A DNA stretch of 64,000 nucleotides from Thiothrix nivea DSM 5205. GTDB taxonomy: Bacteria; Pseudomonadota; Gammaproteobacteria; Thiotrichales; Thiotrichaceae. The stretch is from contig NZ_JH651384.1 of assembly GCF_000260135.1 (NCBI RefSeq), forward strand, positions 437,693-501,692, given 5' to 3'. Each line of letters opens with the position of its first letter. The stretch's first letter is position 1. The position numbers and the translations under genes were made by a program. Shown piece after piece: positions 49,925-59,652 of the stretch. The notes beneath the pieces were generated by a model. That model saw nothing but the letters and a program-made list of their open reading frames with translations. It searched no databases and was not told the origin of the DNA.

Positions 49925-52243
49925 TTATTTGCGCATCTTTGCCAGCGCTGCTGCCAATGCATCCCCCATTGCCGAGTTTGCCGCAGGCGCAGCTTCCTTG
50001 ACAGGTTTTTTATTGGGCATGGGTTTGCCACCCATGGGTTTCGACCTGCTGTCCGTTGAGGATTTGACTGGCTTTTTCTCCGCTGGTTCCAGGCGCATGG
50101 TCAGGGAAATGCGTTTGCGTTGTACGTCGACCTCTTCCACCCGCACTTTGACCACATCGCCGGTGCGCACGACTTCGCGTGGATCCTTGATGAACTTGTT
50201 GGTCAGTTGCGAGATGTGTACCAAGCCATCCTGATGCACGCCAATGTCGACGAATGCACCAAAATTGGCGACGTTGGTTACCACGCCTTCGAGGATCATG
50301 CCAGCTTGCAAGTCTGCCAGCTCGTTGACGCCTTCGCGGAAGGTGGCGGTCACGAACTCGGGGCGTGGGTCACGGCCCGGCTTTTCCAGCTCGGCCAAAA
50401 TGTCACGGATAGTCGGCAAACCGAACTGCTCGGTGACGTAATCAGTAGGTTTGAGCTGGCTGACGAATTCGCTGTTGCCAACCAGTTCCTGCAAGGGCTG
50501 GCGGTTGACGGCGGCAATCTGTTCCACCAGCGTGTAGGCTTCCGGATGCACGGCAGAAGCGTCCAGCGGGTGTTCACCATCGCGGATACGTAGGAAACCA
50601 GCCGCCTGTTCAAACGTTTTTGCGCCCAGCCGTGACACCTTTTTCAACTGGTTGCGGTTGCGGAAAGCGCCGTTCTCATTGCGAAAAGCGACAATATTCT
50701 CGGCAATACCCTGATTCAGGCCGGAAACCCGCGCCAGCAGTGGGGCGGATGCCATGTTCAAATCCACCCCGACCGCGTTCACGCAATCTTCCACCACCGC
50801 ATCCAGGGAGCGCGCCAGTTCCGGCTGGTTCACGTCATGCTGGTACTGGCCGACGCCAATGGATTTGGGGTCGATTTTCACCAGTTCCGCCAGCGGGTCT
50901 TGCAAACGGCGGGCGATGGATACCGCGCCACGGATGGATACGTCCAGCCCCGGAAACTCTTTGGCCGCGAGTTCGGAGGCGGAATAGACCGATGCGCCCG
51001 CTTCCGACACCACGATTTTGGACAAGTCCAGTTCCGGGTGGCGCTTGATCAGGTCAGCGGCCAGATGGTCGGTTTCGCGCGAAGCCGTACCATTGCCAAT
51101 GCTGATCAGGCCAACTTTGTGCTTGGAACAGAGCGCGGCGAGTACGGCAATCGACTGATCCCATTGCTTTTTCGGCACATGCGGGTAAATGGTGGCGAAA
51201 TCCAGCAGTTTGCCGGTAGCGTCTACTACCGCGACTTTGACGCCGGTGCGCAGGCCGGGGTCAAGCCCCAGGGTGGCCCGCGCGCCTGCCGGGGCGGCCA
51301 GCAACAAATCCTTGAGGTTAGCGGCGAACACGCGGATGGCTTCGGCTTCAGCCTGTTCGCGCAGGCGCAGGTTGAGGTCGGTGCTGAGGCGGCTGTGCAG
51401 CTTCACTTTCCATGTCCAGCGCACGGTATCTAGCAGCCAGCGATCTGCCGCCCTGCCCTGGTCACAGATATGGAAGGCAGCAGCAATTTTATCTTCGCAC
51501 GGGTGGCTTGCGCCTTCTGCAGTCGGCACATCCAGCTTGAGGTCAAGGATGCCTTCGTTTCGGCCACGGAACAACGCCAGCGCGCGGTGGGAGGGAATCT
51601 TGCCAATCGCTTCGGCATAGGCGAAGTAATCGCTGAACTTCTGCCCTTCCTCTTCCTTACCCGGAACCACATTGGATTCAAAACCGCCCTGCTCCCACAG
51701 GTATTCGCGCAATTGGCCGCTGAGTTCTGCGTTTTCGGCGAAATCTTCCATCAGGATTTGGCGTGCCCCATCCAGTACTGCCTTGGCGTCAGCGAATTCC
51801 ATGTCCGGGTTGAGGTACTTCGTAGCTTCGCTTTCGGGGTTAAGCCGTGGGTCAGCCAGCAGTGCTTCCGCCAGTGGCTGGATGCCAGCTTCGCGCGCAA
51901 TCATCGCCTTGGTGCGGCGCTTGGGCTTGTAGGGCAGGTAAATGTCTTCGAGTTCGGTACGGGTATCCGCGCCCAGCACTTGCTGTTCCAGCTCCGAGGT
52001 CAGCTTGCCCTGCTCACGGATGGAATTGAGCACGGTTTCGCGGCGCTTTTCCAGTTCGCGCAGACTACCCAGGCGTGTTTCGAGGAAACGTAGCTGGGTA
52101 TCGTCGAGGCCTCCGGTCTTTTCCTTGCGGTAGCGGGCAATGAAGGGGACAGTGGAACCTTCGTCCAGTAACTCAACAGCAGCAGCCACCTGCTTTTCCT
52201 GCACCGCCAACTCGGTAGCAATGCGTGAGAGGATACTTTGCAT
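49925..52243 (-). CDS. tex: Tex-family RNA-binding transcription accessory protein
   Basis: 772 residues from ATG 52243 ([20 protein letters not shown]); the frame extends to 52276 but only the shorter start fits the family. Tex N-terminal helical region ([20 protein letters not shown]), YqgF-like RNase H fold ([20 protein letters not shown]), helix-hairpin-helix domains ([36 protein letters not shown]) and a C-terminal S1 domain ([20 protein letters not shown]). Cytoplasmic nucleic-acid-binding protein related to eukaryotic Spt6; exact role unsettled. Followed by a Lys/Pro-rich tail. Confidence 0.95.
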   Translation of the reverse strand: MQSILSRIATELAVQEKQVAAAVELLDEGSTVPFIARYRKEKTGGLDDTQLRFLETRLGSLRELEKRRETVLNSIREQGKLTSELEQQVLGADTRTELEDIYLPYKPKRRTKAMIAREAGIQPLAEALLADPRLNPESEATKYLNPDMEFADAKAVLDGARQILMEDFAENAELSGQLREYLWEQGGFESNVVPGKEEEGQKFSDYFAYAEAIGKIPSHRALALFRGRNEGILDLKLDVPTAEGASHPCEDKIAAAFHICDQGRAADRWLLDTVRWTWKVKLHSRLSTDLNLRLREQAEAEAIRVFAANLKDLLLAAPAGARATLGLDPGLRTGVKVAVVDATGKLLDFATIYPHVPKKQWDQSIAVLAALCSKHKVGLISIGNGTASRETDHLAADLIKRHPELDLSKIVVSEAGASVYSASELAAKEFPGLDVSIRGAVSIARRLQDPLAELVKIDPKSIGVGQYQHDVNQPELARSLDAVVEDCVNAVGVDLNMASAPLLARVSGLNQGIAENIVAFRNENGAFRNRNQLKKVSRLGAKTFEQAAGFLRIRDGEHPLDASAVHPEAYTLVEQIAAVNRQPLQELVGNSEFVSQLKPTDYVTEQFGLPTIRDILAELEKPGRDPRPEFVTATFREGVNELADLQAGMILEGVVTNVANFGAFVDIGVHQDGLVHISQLTNKFIKDPREVVRTGDVVKVRVEEVDVQRKRISLTMRLEPAEKKPVKSSTDSRSKPMGGKPMPNKKPVKEAAPAANSAMGDALAAALAKMRK

Positions 52244-52625
52244 ACAAAACTCGTTGTTGTGATGGGTGCGGCGCATAATAGCAAAGCTCCCGATGACCGC
52301 AAAACAAAGTTGGCCAATGCAATTCTGACAATTTGCTCATTTTTTATAGATTGTACTTATGATATAGAATAATATAACTGATAGAATTTTATATGCAGTT
52401 AATTAAACGGTTTGGTGATTACTATCACAGCAAACCTGCCACCCTGTTGCAATAATGAGCCTACAAAGTGGTCAAATGATACGTAAAGACAACACTTCAG
52501 CTCAACCTACTGAATCTACAAAACACGGAACGTTGGGCAGTTCGCATCAATCTGGGCTGACTAACTTGAGTGTTGCTAATCAAAGGCTTGCATAACTTTA
52601 CCAGTTTATTATAAAGGGTCTACTC
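52244..52625. other. AT-rich intergenic region, no secure gene
   Basis: About 380 bp between divergent tex and the DUF1877 gene. It should carry both promoters. A 46-codon frame (52455-52595, MSLQSGQMIRKDNTSAQPTE...) has no ribosome-binding site and no recognisable feature, so it is not called as a gene. Confidence 0.5.
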
Positions 52626-53186
52626 ATGGGTGTATGTTTACATCTAGCCGCCATTTCTGATGCCAATATCGAATGTTTGGGCGATAATCCGTCCCTCATT
52701 TGGACGCTTGTCCAGAATGAGCAGCCCGGCACGTCCAATACAAGCGAGCGTCAGCAGAGCACGCGCAAAACCTTATACCCTGAACCTATCCACTTGCGGG
52801 AAACGCTGGGGGAATACTGGCACGGCATCCACTACCTCCTGTGTGGTCAAGCCTGGAACGGGCAATTTCCAACGTCTTTCCTGCTGGATGGCGGCAGTTA
52901 CGTGGGTGACGTTGACATCGGCTATGGGCCTGCACGCCTGTTTGATTCCTGCGAAACCCGCAAGATTGCCCGCAATATCAACCGTAAAACGCCTGCGGAT
53001 TTGGCAAAACACTTTGATGCTTTGCAGATGCTGGATGAGGATGTTTATCCCGGCCTGTTGTGGGATGAAGATACAGGCGCACTGAACGCCTGCCTGGAAC
53101 GCTTTACTGCCATGCAACATTTTCTGCGCCATGCGGCTGAAAACGAGCTGGGTTTTACCCTTTACCTGACAAATGCAGACATCTGA
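52626..53186 (+). CDS. DUF1877 (YfbM-like) protein
   Basis: 186 residues, opening MGVCLHLAAISDANIECLGD and containing LGEYWHGIHYLLCGQAWNGQ, GSYVGDVDIGYGPARLFDSC, FDALQMLDEDVYPGLLWDED, the pattern of the DUF1877/YfbM family (small soluble protein, about 160-190 residues, function unknown). AAAGGG lies about 8 bp upstream of the ATG. No operon partners; a GC hairpin follows. Confidence 0.88.
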   Translation: MGVCLHLAAISDANIECLGDNPSLIWTLVQNEQPGTSNTSERQQSTRKTLYPEPIHLRETLGEYWHGIHYLLCGQAWNGQFPTSFLLDGGSYVGDVDIGYGPARLFDSCETRKIARNINRKTPADLAKHFDALQMLDEDVYPGLLWDEDTGALNACLERFTAMQHFLRHAAENELGFTLYLTNADI

Positions 53187-53195
53187 GGCGTAAAA

Positions 53196-53222
53196 CCCCA
53201 GTCCGCACACGCGGAGCCGGGG
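53196..53222. terminator. GC hairpin between convergent genes
   Basis: CCCCAGTCCGC-ACAC-GCGGAGCCGGGG, 27 bp, in the 70-bp gap between the DUF1877 stop and the RND gene end. Works in both directions by sequence; no T-run. Confidence 0.6.
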
Positions 53223-53256
53223 ATTACGTCAGATTGAACACGGTTTGTGGCAAAGC

Positions 53257-56200
53257 CTAGGCGGCCTCACCGATGATCCTACCCAGACGGTTGCGGGCAT
53301 ACATGTAGTACATCAGCGGAATCAGAACCAGCGTCAGCACGGTGGATACCAGAATTCCGAAGATCAGCGACACCGCCAACCCGCCAAAGATCGGGTCATC
53401 AATGATGAAGAATGCCCCCACCATGGCAGCTAGCGCTGTCAGCGCAATTGGCTTGGCACGCACCGCGCTGGAATTGATGACGGCATTTTTCAGCGCCATC
53501 CCGCCCCTTACCTGCTCATTGATGAAGTCCACCAGCAGAATCGAGTTACGCACAATGATACCCGCCAGCGCAATCATGCCGATCATGGAAGTTGCGGTGA
53601 ACTGCGCCCCCAACAGCGCGTGACCCGGCATAACACCGATAATGGTCAGCGGAATTGGCGACATTATCACCAGCGGAACCATATACGACCTGAACTGCGC
53701 CACGATCAGCAGGAAAATCAGTATCATCCCCACTCCGTAGGCAATACCCATGTCACGGAAGGTTTCGTAAGTGACTTGCCACTCGCCATCCCACTTCATG
53801 CCGTACAGGTACGGGTCGTCCGGCTGGGCGATGAAATGCTGGTTGATCGGATTGTCATACACCGACAGTTCCTGGATACCAGAGAAAATGCTGAACATCC
53901 CGTACAAGGGGCTATCAGTTGAACCCGCCATGTCACCCATGACATAAACAACCGGCAGCAAGTCCTTGTGATAGATAGAATTCTCGCGGGTGGTTTCCTG
54001 CACGCTGACCAGTTCCGACATCGGCACCAGTTCGCCGGATTGGCTGCGCACACGTAAAGCCAGCACGGAATCCATCTTGTCCTTGAGCGCAACCGGGAAT
54101 TCCACGCGGATAGGCACGGCATACTTGATGCCCTTACCGTGCAGGAATACCACATCCTCGCCCTTCAGCACCGTATCCACGGCAGAGGCAATAGCATCCT
54201 GCGACACGCCCAGCAAGGCTGCCTTGCGGCGGTCTACCTGTACCACCAGACGTTTTTGCGGGTATTCCACGCTGTCGTCGATGTCCACGATGTCATCGGT
54301 GTTTTCAAACACGCCGCGAATCTGTTTCGCAACACCAATCTGCCCAGCGTAATCCAGACCGTAGACCTCCGCCACAATTGGCGACATCACTGGCGGGCCG
54401 GGCGGCACTTCTACCACTTTGACGTTAGCGTTATACTTTTTGGCGATTTCCTGCAAGTGTGGGCGCACAACCAGCGCGATTTCGTGGCTCTGACGCTCAC
54501 GGCCATGCGCATCTGTCAGGTTGACCTGAATATCACCGACATTGGAGCCTTCCCGCAGATAGTACTGGCGCACCAAACCGTTGAAGTTGATCGGCGCGGC
54601 AGTCCCTGCGTAAATCTGGTAATCGGTGACTTCATCCACCTTGCGCAGATAATCCGACATCTCATTGAGAACGCGGGAAGTCTGCTCCAGCGAGGTACCT
54701 TCCGGCATGTCCAGCACCACCTGGAATTCCGATTTGTTGTCGAACGGCAGCATTTTCAGCACTACCAGTTTGAACACCGCCAGCGAAGCCGACAGGAAGA
54801 TCAGCAGGGTAATCACCGCAAACAGCGTAGTACGGCGCTTGCCACCCTTCTTGTCGTCCAGAAACGGCGACATGATGCGGCTGAAAAAGCCATGCAACTT
54901 GTTGTTGTCTTCGTGATGATGGCTGAAATCGACCTTACCGAGCATTTTGCCGGTCATCCACGGCGTCACCACGTAGGCAACCGCCAGTGAAATCAGCATC
55001 CCCATACTCGCATTGATCGGAATCGGCGACATGTACGGCCCCATGAGGCCGGAAACAAACGCCATCGGCAACAAGGCCGCAATTACGGTAAAGGTCGCGA
55101 GGATGGTTGGCCCGCCGACTTCATCCACCGCCAGCGGAATGACTTCCAACAGTTTCTTGCCGCCCTTCTGCATGTGCCGGTGAATGTTTTCCACCACCAC
55201 GATAGCGTCGTCGACCAAAATCCCAATCGAGAAAATCAGCGCAAACAGCGACACCCGGTTGAGGGTGAAACCGTATGCCCAGGATGCAAACAGCGTGACC
55301 GCCAGTGTAATCACCACGGCTGCGCCCACGATCAGCGCTTCCCGCCAACCTAGCGCCAGCCAGATCAGGATCGCAACCGCAATGGTTTCGATGATCAGCT
55401 TGTGGATCAGCTTTTCGGATTTGGCCTGCGCCGTTTCGCCGTAGTTGCGGGTAACGGTGACGTTGACGCCTTCCGGCACGAAGGTTCCGCGCAGTTTCTC
55501 GAAACGGTCGATCACGTTGTTGGCAATGTCGACCGCGTTGGTTCCCGGCTGCTTGGCGACGGCAATCGTCACCGCTGGCGCATGGATGCCGGTTGTCATT
55601 GCCTTGTGTTCCGCCGCCGCGCCAGTACCGAAACTGACGTAGGCTTGCGGCGAATCAGAAGTACGTTTCACCTCGGCCACATCATTGAGAAACACCGGTT
55701 TGCCGTCAAACACACCAACCATCAATTCGCCCACTTCGGACGCATCCATCAGGAACGTACCGGCCTGCACCTGGATTTCTTCGTTATTATTGACGAGGGA
55801 AACCGCATCACGCGCCGAATTGCTGGCCTGCAAGGCATTGCGCAGGTCGGACAGCGAAATGCCGTGACCCGCCAGTTTTTCCGCATCCAGCAACACATGC
55901 ACCACCTGTTGCGGGCCACCAATGGTGTAAATGTCGCGCGAACCGGGTACGCGCTTGAGTTCGGATTCAATCGCGTGTGCTACCTGATTGAGTTCGTAAG
56001 CGCCGCGCTTGTCATCTTCCGTCCACAACGTCAGCGCCACGATCGGTACATCGTCGATGCCTTTCGGCTTGATCAGCGGCGTGCCGACCCCGAGGTTTTG
56101 CGGCAACCAGTCCTGATTCGACGCCACCTTATTATACAGGCGCACCAAAGCAGCAGTCCGGTCTTCACCGACTTTGTACTGCACGGTCAGCACCGACATG

Positions 56201-56484
56201 CCCGGCATCGAAGTGGAATAGATATGCTCCAGCCCCTCGATTTCCGACAGAACCTGTTCGGCGGGCGTACTGACCAGGCTTTCCACCTGTTCGGCGCTCG
56301 CGCCGGGGAACGGGATGAAAACATTGGCGAAGGTTACGTTGATCTGTGGGTCTTCCTCACGCGGCGTCACCATCACCGCAAACAGCCCCAGCAGCAACCC
56401 GACCAGCGCCAGCAATGGTGTGATTTCCGTGGTCAGGAATTTTTTTGCAATCCTGCCGGAAATGCCCAGCTTTGGCTCATTCAT
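53257..56484 (-). CDS. RND efflux transporter permease
   Basis: 1075 residues, full length. N-terminal helix (ITPLLALVGLLLGLFAVMVT), periplasmic porter domain beginning PREEDPQINVTFANVFIPFP, first helix bundle with ILVDDAIVVVENIHRHMQKG (the Asp pair of the proton relay), second porter domain and second bundle (MIGMIALAGIIVRNSILLVD). PREEDP and the GLMGPYMSPIPINASMG stretch resemble the subgroup of pumps related to MexK/TriC rather than AcrB. Encoded right after its adaptor (8-bp overlap). Substrate unknown. Confidence 0.93.
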   Translation of the reverse strand: MNEPKLGISGRIAKKFLTTEITPLLALVGLLLGLFAVMVTPREEDPQINVTFANVFIPFPGASAEQVESLVSTPAEQVLSEIEGLEHIYSTSMPGMSVLTVQYKVGEDRTAALVRLYNKVASNQDWLPQNLGVGTPLIKPKGIDDVPIVALTLWTEDDKRGAYELNQVAHAIESELKRVPGSRDIYTIGGPQQVVHVLLDAEKLAGHGISLSDLRNALQASNSARDAVSLVNNNEEIQVQAGTFLMDASEVGELMVGVFDGKPVFLNDVAEVKRTSDSPQAYVSFGTGAAAEHKAMTTGIHAPAVTIAVAKQPGTNAVDIANNVIDRFEKLRGTFVPEGVNVTVTRNYGETAQAKSEKLIHKLIIETIAVAILIWLALGWREALIVGAAVVITLAVTLFASWAYGFTLNRVSLFALIFSIGILVDDAIVVVENIHRHMQKGGKKLLEVIPLAVDEVGGPTILATFTVIAALLPMAFVSGLMGPYMSPIPINASMGMLISLAVAYVVTPWMTGKMLGKVDFSHHHEDNNKLHGFFSRIMSPFLDDKKGGKRRTTLFAVITLLIFLSASLAVFKLVVLKMLPFDNKSEFQVVLDMPEGTSLEQTSRVLNEMSDYLRKVDEVTDYQIYAGTAAPINFNGLVRQYYLREGSNVGDIQVNLTDAHGRERQSHEIALVVRPHLQEIAKKYNANVKVVEVPPGPPVMSPIVAEVYGLDYAGQIGVAKQIRGVFENTDDIVDIDDSVEYPQKRLVVQVDRRKAALLGVSQDAIASAVDTVLKGEDVVFLHGKGIKYAVPIRVEFPVALKDKMDSVLALRVRSQSGELVPMSELVSVQETTRENSIYHKDLLPVVYVMGDMAGSTDSPLYGMFSIFSGIQELSVYDNPINQHFIAQPDDPYLYGMKWDGEWQVTYETFRDMGIAYGVGMILIFLLIVAQFRSYMVPLVIMSPIPLTIIGVMPGHALLGAQFTATSMIGMIALAGIIVRNSILLVDFINEQVRGGMALKNAVINSSAVRAKPIALTALAAMVGAFFIIDDPIFGGLAVSLIFGILVSTVLTLVLIPLMYYMYARNRLGRIIGEAA

Positions 56485-57568
56485 CGTGCTTGGCCCCCGC
56501 CGTTTGCTGCTTCAGGAAAATGGCTGCCTGTACCGGGTCAAGCGCGATGGTTTCACCCGCATCCAACCCCGCCAGCACGCTGATATTCTTGTCATCCAGC
56601 TTGCGGCCCAGGCGGATTTGACGCAAGGATGGCAGGCCATCTTTATTAATGACGTAGACGCCAATCACTTCGCTACGGGTAACAACAGCGCTTTCCGGCA
56701 CGCTGACCACGCCATCCTGCTGGCCAATCACAAACGCGACTTTGACGAACATGCCGGGGAACAGGTCTTGCGCGCCTTCCGCCAGATCAATCCGCACCTT
56801 GAAGGCGTTGGTTTTCGGGTCTGCGTAAGGAAAGAACGTCAGGTTTTTGACCGGCAGGGATTTGTTGGTGCCATCCTGGAAGACGAAGGCTTTCTTTTCC
56901 TTGCGCACCTGGGCAATCAGGCGTTGTGGCACTTCCACCACGATCCGCATCTGGTCAAGCGAGATACCGGTCATGATTGGTGTGCCGGGGTTGACGGCTT
57001 CGCCCCGCTCCACATGGCGTTTGGTGACAATACCGCCATACGGGGCAACCAAGGTGGTGTAACCGAGTTGTTCACCCGCTTGCGTTACCTGTGCCTTGGC
57101 GGCATTCAAGCGCGCTTCGGCGGCTTTCAGGCCAGCTTGAGCGGAATCAAAATCAGCCTTGGGAACCAGTTTCTTGGCGTAAATGTCGCTGATGCGCTGG
57201 AAATTCGTCTGCGCTTCCTTGTAACGGGCTTCTGCTTCTGCGAATGCAGCTTGCGCCTCTTGCACGCCTGCCTGCTGGCTTTTTGACTTGATGCGGGCAA
57301 TGACTTTGCCTTGCTCGACAAAATCATCCACATCGTAGAACAGCTCTTCGATGACGCCGCTGGTCTGGGCAGAAATGGTGCTTTGGTTGACCGCTTCCAC
57401 ATGGCCATCCAAATAGTGCAGATCCGGCGAGCCGACCGCGCTGGCCTGGGCTGCCTGAAGCCCGGATTTGACCTGACCGCTGGCTGGTTCGGCTGTCTGC
57501 CCTTTGCCACCACAAGCAGCCAGCGTGGATAATCCGACGATCAGTACCCATTGTTGTAACATTTTCAT
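56477..57568 (-). CDS. RND efflux periplasmic adaptor, lipoprotein
   Basis: 363 residues. Lipobox signal MKMLQQWVLIVGLSTLAACG; barrel-sandwich hybrid with DGHVEAVNQSTISAQTSGVI and a coiled-coil hairpin (AGVQEAQAAFAEAEARYKEA, KAAEARLNAAKAQVTQAGEQ), beta-barrel (GTPIMTGISLDQMRIVVEVP, FKVRIDLAEGAQDLFPGMFV) and C-terminal membrane-proximal domain. Bridges the permease to an outer-membrane channel, which is not encoded nearby. First gene of the pump operon; the promoter should lie in 57569-57669. Confidence 0.93.
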   Translation of the reverse strand: MKMLQQWVLIVGLSTLAACGGKGQTAEPASGQVKSGLQAAQASAVGSPDLHYLDGHVEAVNQSTISAQTSGVIEELFYDVDDFVEQGKVIARIKSKSQQAGVQEAQAAFAEAEARYKEAQTNFQRISDIYAKKLVPKADFDSAQAGLKAAEARLNAAKAQVTQAGEQLGYTTLVAPYGGIVTKRHVERGEAVNPGTPIMTGISLDQMRIVVEVPQRLIAQVRKEKKAFVFQDGTNKSLPVKNLTFFPYADPKTNAFKVRIDLAEGAQDLFPGMFVKVAFVIGQQDGVVSVPESAVVTRSEVIGVYVINKDGLPSLRQIRLGRKLDDKNISVLAGLDAGETIALDPVQAAIFLKQQTAGAKHDE

Positions 57569-57617
57569 GGCATACTTACCCTAAACAAAACTAGAAGTTG
57601 ACGCATCCTAACAGAGA

Positions 57618-57637
57618 ATATTAGAAAACACTAATAT
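57618..57637. promoter_or_regulatory. inverted repeat ATATTAG-N6-CTAATAT, candidate operator
   Basis: Perfect 7-bp arms (57618-57624, 57631-57637) in the middle of the 101-bp divergent promoter region between the efflux adaptor and the DUF4124 gene. The position fits a repressor site controlling the pump. No regulator gene is adjacent. Confidence 0.5.
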
Positions 57638-57669
57638 GTTGTCAAACATTAAGCGTAACAAGGTGACCC

Positions 57670-58317
57670 ATGAAAAAAGCCATGCTAATGCCAGTTGCCG
57701 TGCTGATTACTGCATTTTTTGCCCAGAACGTTTCCGCCGAAATGTACAAATGGACGGACAAAGACGGTAAAACCCAGTACACCCAAACCCCCCCACCCGC
57801 TGATGTCAAAAGTCAAGACATTGAAGATGACATCCGCCTTTCCACCGGCAAACTGGGTAACACCATCCCGGTAGCGCCGGACAAAGGGAAAGCCAAAGAC
57901 CCGATGGAACAGGCGCAAGAAGATGGCGCAAAAAGCGAACAAAAACACCGCGATTTTTGCGCCCAGCAAGCAGACGCCCTGAAACAGATGACCGCCAATT
58001 CCCTGATCAAGTGGAAGGATCAACAAGGCGAACGCTATCTGACCGCTGATGAAAAAAGCATAAAAATGAAGGAGCTGCAAAAGAATATTGATGCCATGTG
58101 CCGTCCGGAAATGTTCAGCCCCCAAGACAAGGGTGATGGCAAGGCCAGCCGCACGGAAAAGGCTGCGGATGCACGCTACGCCACCGATAACAGCGCCATC
58201 AAACAGGGCGGCGGCAGCGCAAGCACGCCGACTGGCAAGGATAACAATAGCGCCGCCTCCGGCAGTGGAACAGGCAATGCTCCGGCAGCCTCTGCCCAGC
58301 TTCCGGCAGCAAATTGA
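57670..58317 (+). CDS. DUF4124 protein, exported
   Basis: 215 residues. Signal peptide MKKAMLMPVAVLITAFFAQN cleaved after VSA; DUF4124 core EMYKWTDKDGKTQYTQTPPP directly after it; then a charged helical part (QAEDGAKSEQ-like, KEKSIKMKELQKNIDAMCRP) and a Gly/Ser/Ala-rich tail. DUF4124 proteins are small periplasmic proteins of unknown function common in gammaproteobacteria. AAGGTG precedes the ATG. Confidence 0.88.
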   Translation: MKKAMLMPVAVLITAFFAQNVSAEMYKWTDKDGKTQYTQTPPPADVKSQDIEDDIRLSTGKLGNTIPVAPDKGKAKDPMEQAQEDGAKSEQKHRDFCAQQADALKQMTANSLIKWKDQQGERYLTADEKSIKMKELQKNIDAMCRPEMFSPQDKGDGKASRTEKAADARYATDNSAIKQGGGSASTPTGKDNNSAASGSGTGNAPAASAQLPAAN

Positions 58318-58621
58318 CATAGGTCATGAAATGGTGAGCCGACCTAGCGGCTACCCTTGGAAAAACTCCTGTTTTCCCAGCAAATCGGACTTGGTTTATT
58401 AGAAAACTCTTATTAGACTCAATCCCGTACCTCGCAGAAACAACGCGCTTGACGCACAGCTAGGAGAGAAACAGCGGGTACGTTGTGGCACAACGTCGCA
58501 AGTCCAGAAGAGACCAAACTAGAAGAAACCTGTACGGGGAGCCAGACTTTTTCTGGCTCCCCAATTTTTTGGACTATTGTATTATTCGGGATAACAATAA
58601 TCCGGAAAAACTGGGACTATC
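58318..58621. other. 304-bp intergenic region with a strong terminator, possible small RNA or leader
   Basis: No convincing ORF. It ends in an 11-bp hairpin and T-run (58536-58570) placed just before the CheB-CheR gene. The 200 bp before it are not conserved-looking coding sequence, so they may be a long 3' UTR, an independent small RNA, or an attenuated leader of the sensor gene. Confidence 0.5.
58536..58570 (+). terminator. strong intrinsic terminator
   Basis: GGGGAGCCAGA (58536-58546) pairs with TCTGGCTCCCC (58552-58562), 5-nt loop, then AATTTTTT. Confidence 0.9.
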
Positions 58622-59652
58622 ATGACGAGTGATAACGAACTGACCGAGCTTGCCAAACAAGATGAAGCCCCCCATCTGATCATCGTGGGGATTGGCGCGT
58701 CTGCCGGTGGGCTGGAAGCCCTGCGGGCGTTGGTGCCCAACCTGCCCATCAACGACCGGGTCGTTTACATCCTGGCGCAACACCTTGACCCCAAGCACAG
58801 CAGCATGTTGGTTCCTATCCTGGCGCGCGACACCAACCTGCCGGTCAAGGAACTGGAACATGACCAGCAGCTGGAAGCCGGGATGTTTTACATCATCCCA
58901 CCCGCAATGGACGCTTTCTACGCAAAAGGCCGCATCCGCCTGGAAAAAGCCACCGGCATCGGCCCCAAGCCGTCGGTTGACCGCCTGTTTGCCTCGCTGG
59001 CTGAAAACCACGGGCGGCATGCCATCGGCATCGTCCTGTCTGGCACTGGTTTTGACGGCTCGCACGGCATCCGTGCCATCAAGGCGGAAGGCGGCATCAC
59101 CATCGCACAACTGGAATCCACCGCGCGCTTTGAAAGTATGCCCCACGCCGCCATCAGCACCGGCCATGTGGATCTGGCCTTGCCACCCGAAGACATCGCC
59201 AAGCAAATCCACGACCTGCTGGAGGAACCGGACAGTTCCTTCCTGCTAGCCCGCAAAGCGGAACCCAGCGAAGATGACATTCAGGAAATCCTGCGCCTGT
59301 TGCTGGAACAGACTGGCAGCGACTTCCGTGATTACAAGCGCAATACCTTGCTGCGGCGTATTGAACGGCGCATGACTGTCCACAAGTACAAGCAACTGGG
59401 TGAATACTGCAAGTTCCTGAAGGACAAGCCGGAGGAACTGTACGAGCTGCACAATGACATCCTGATTTCGGTCACCAGCTTTTTCCGTGACCCGGACGCT
59501 TTCCAGGCATTACGCCGGGTGCTGGAAGATGTCGTGCCACAAAGCGGTAACGATATCCGCGTCTGGGTAGCCGGGTGTGCTACCGGCGAAGAAGCCTACT
59601 CCATTGCCATCCTGCTGGCGGAATACCTCGGTAACCGCATTGCCCGTTATAA

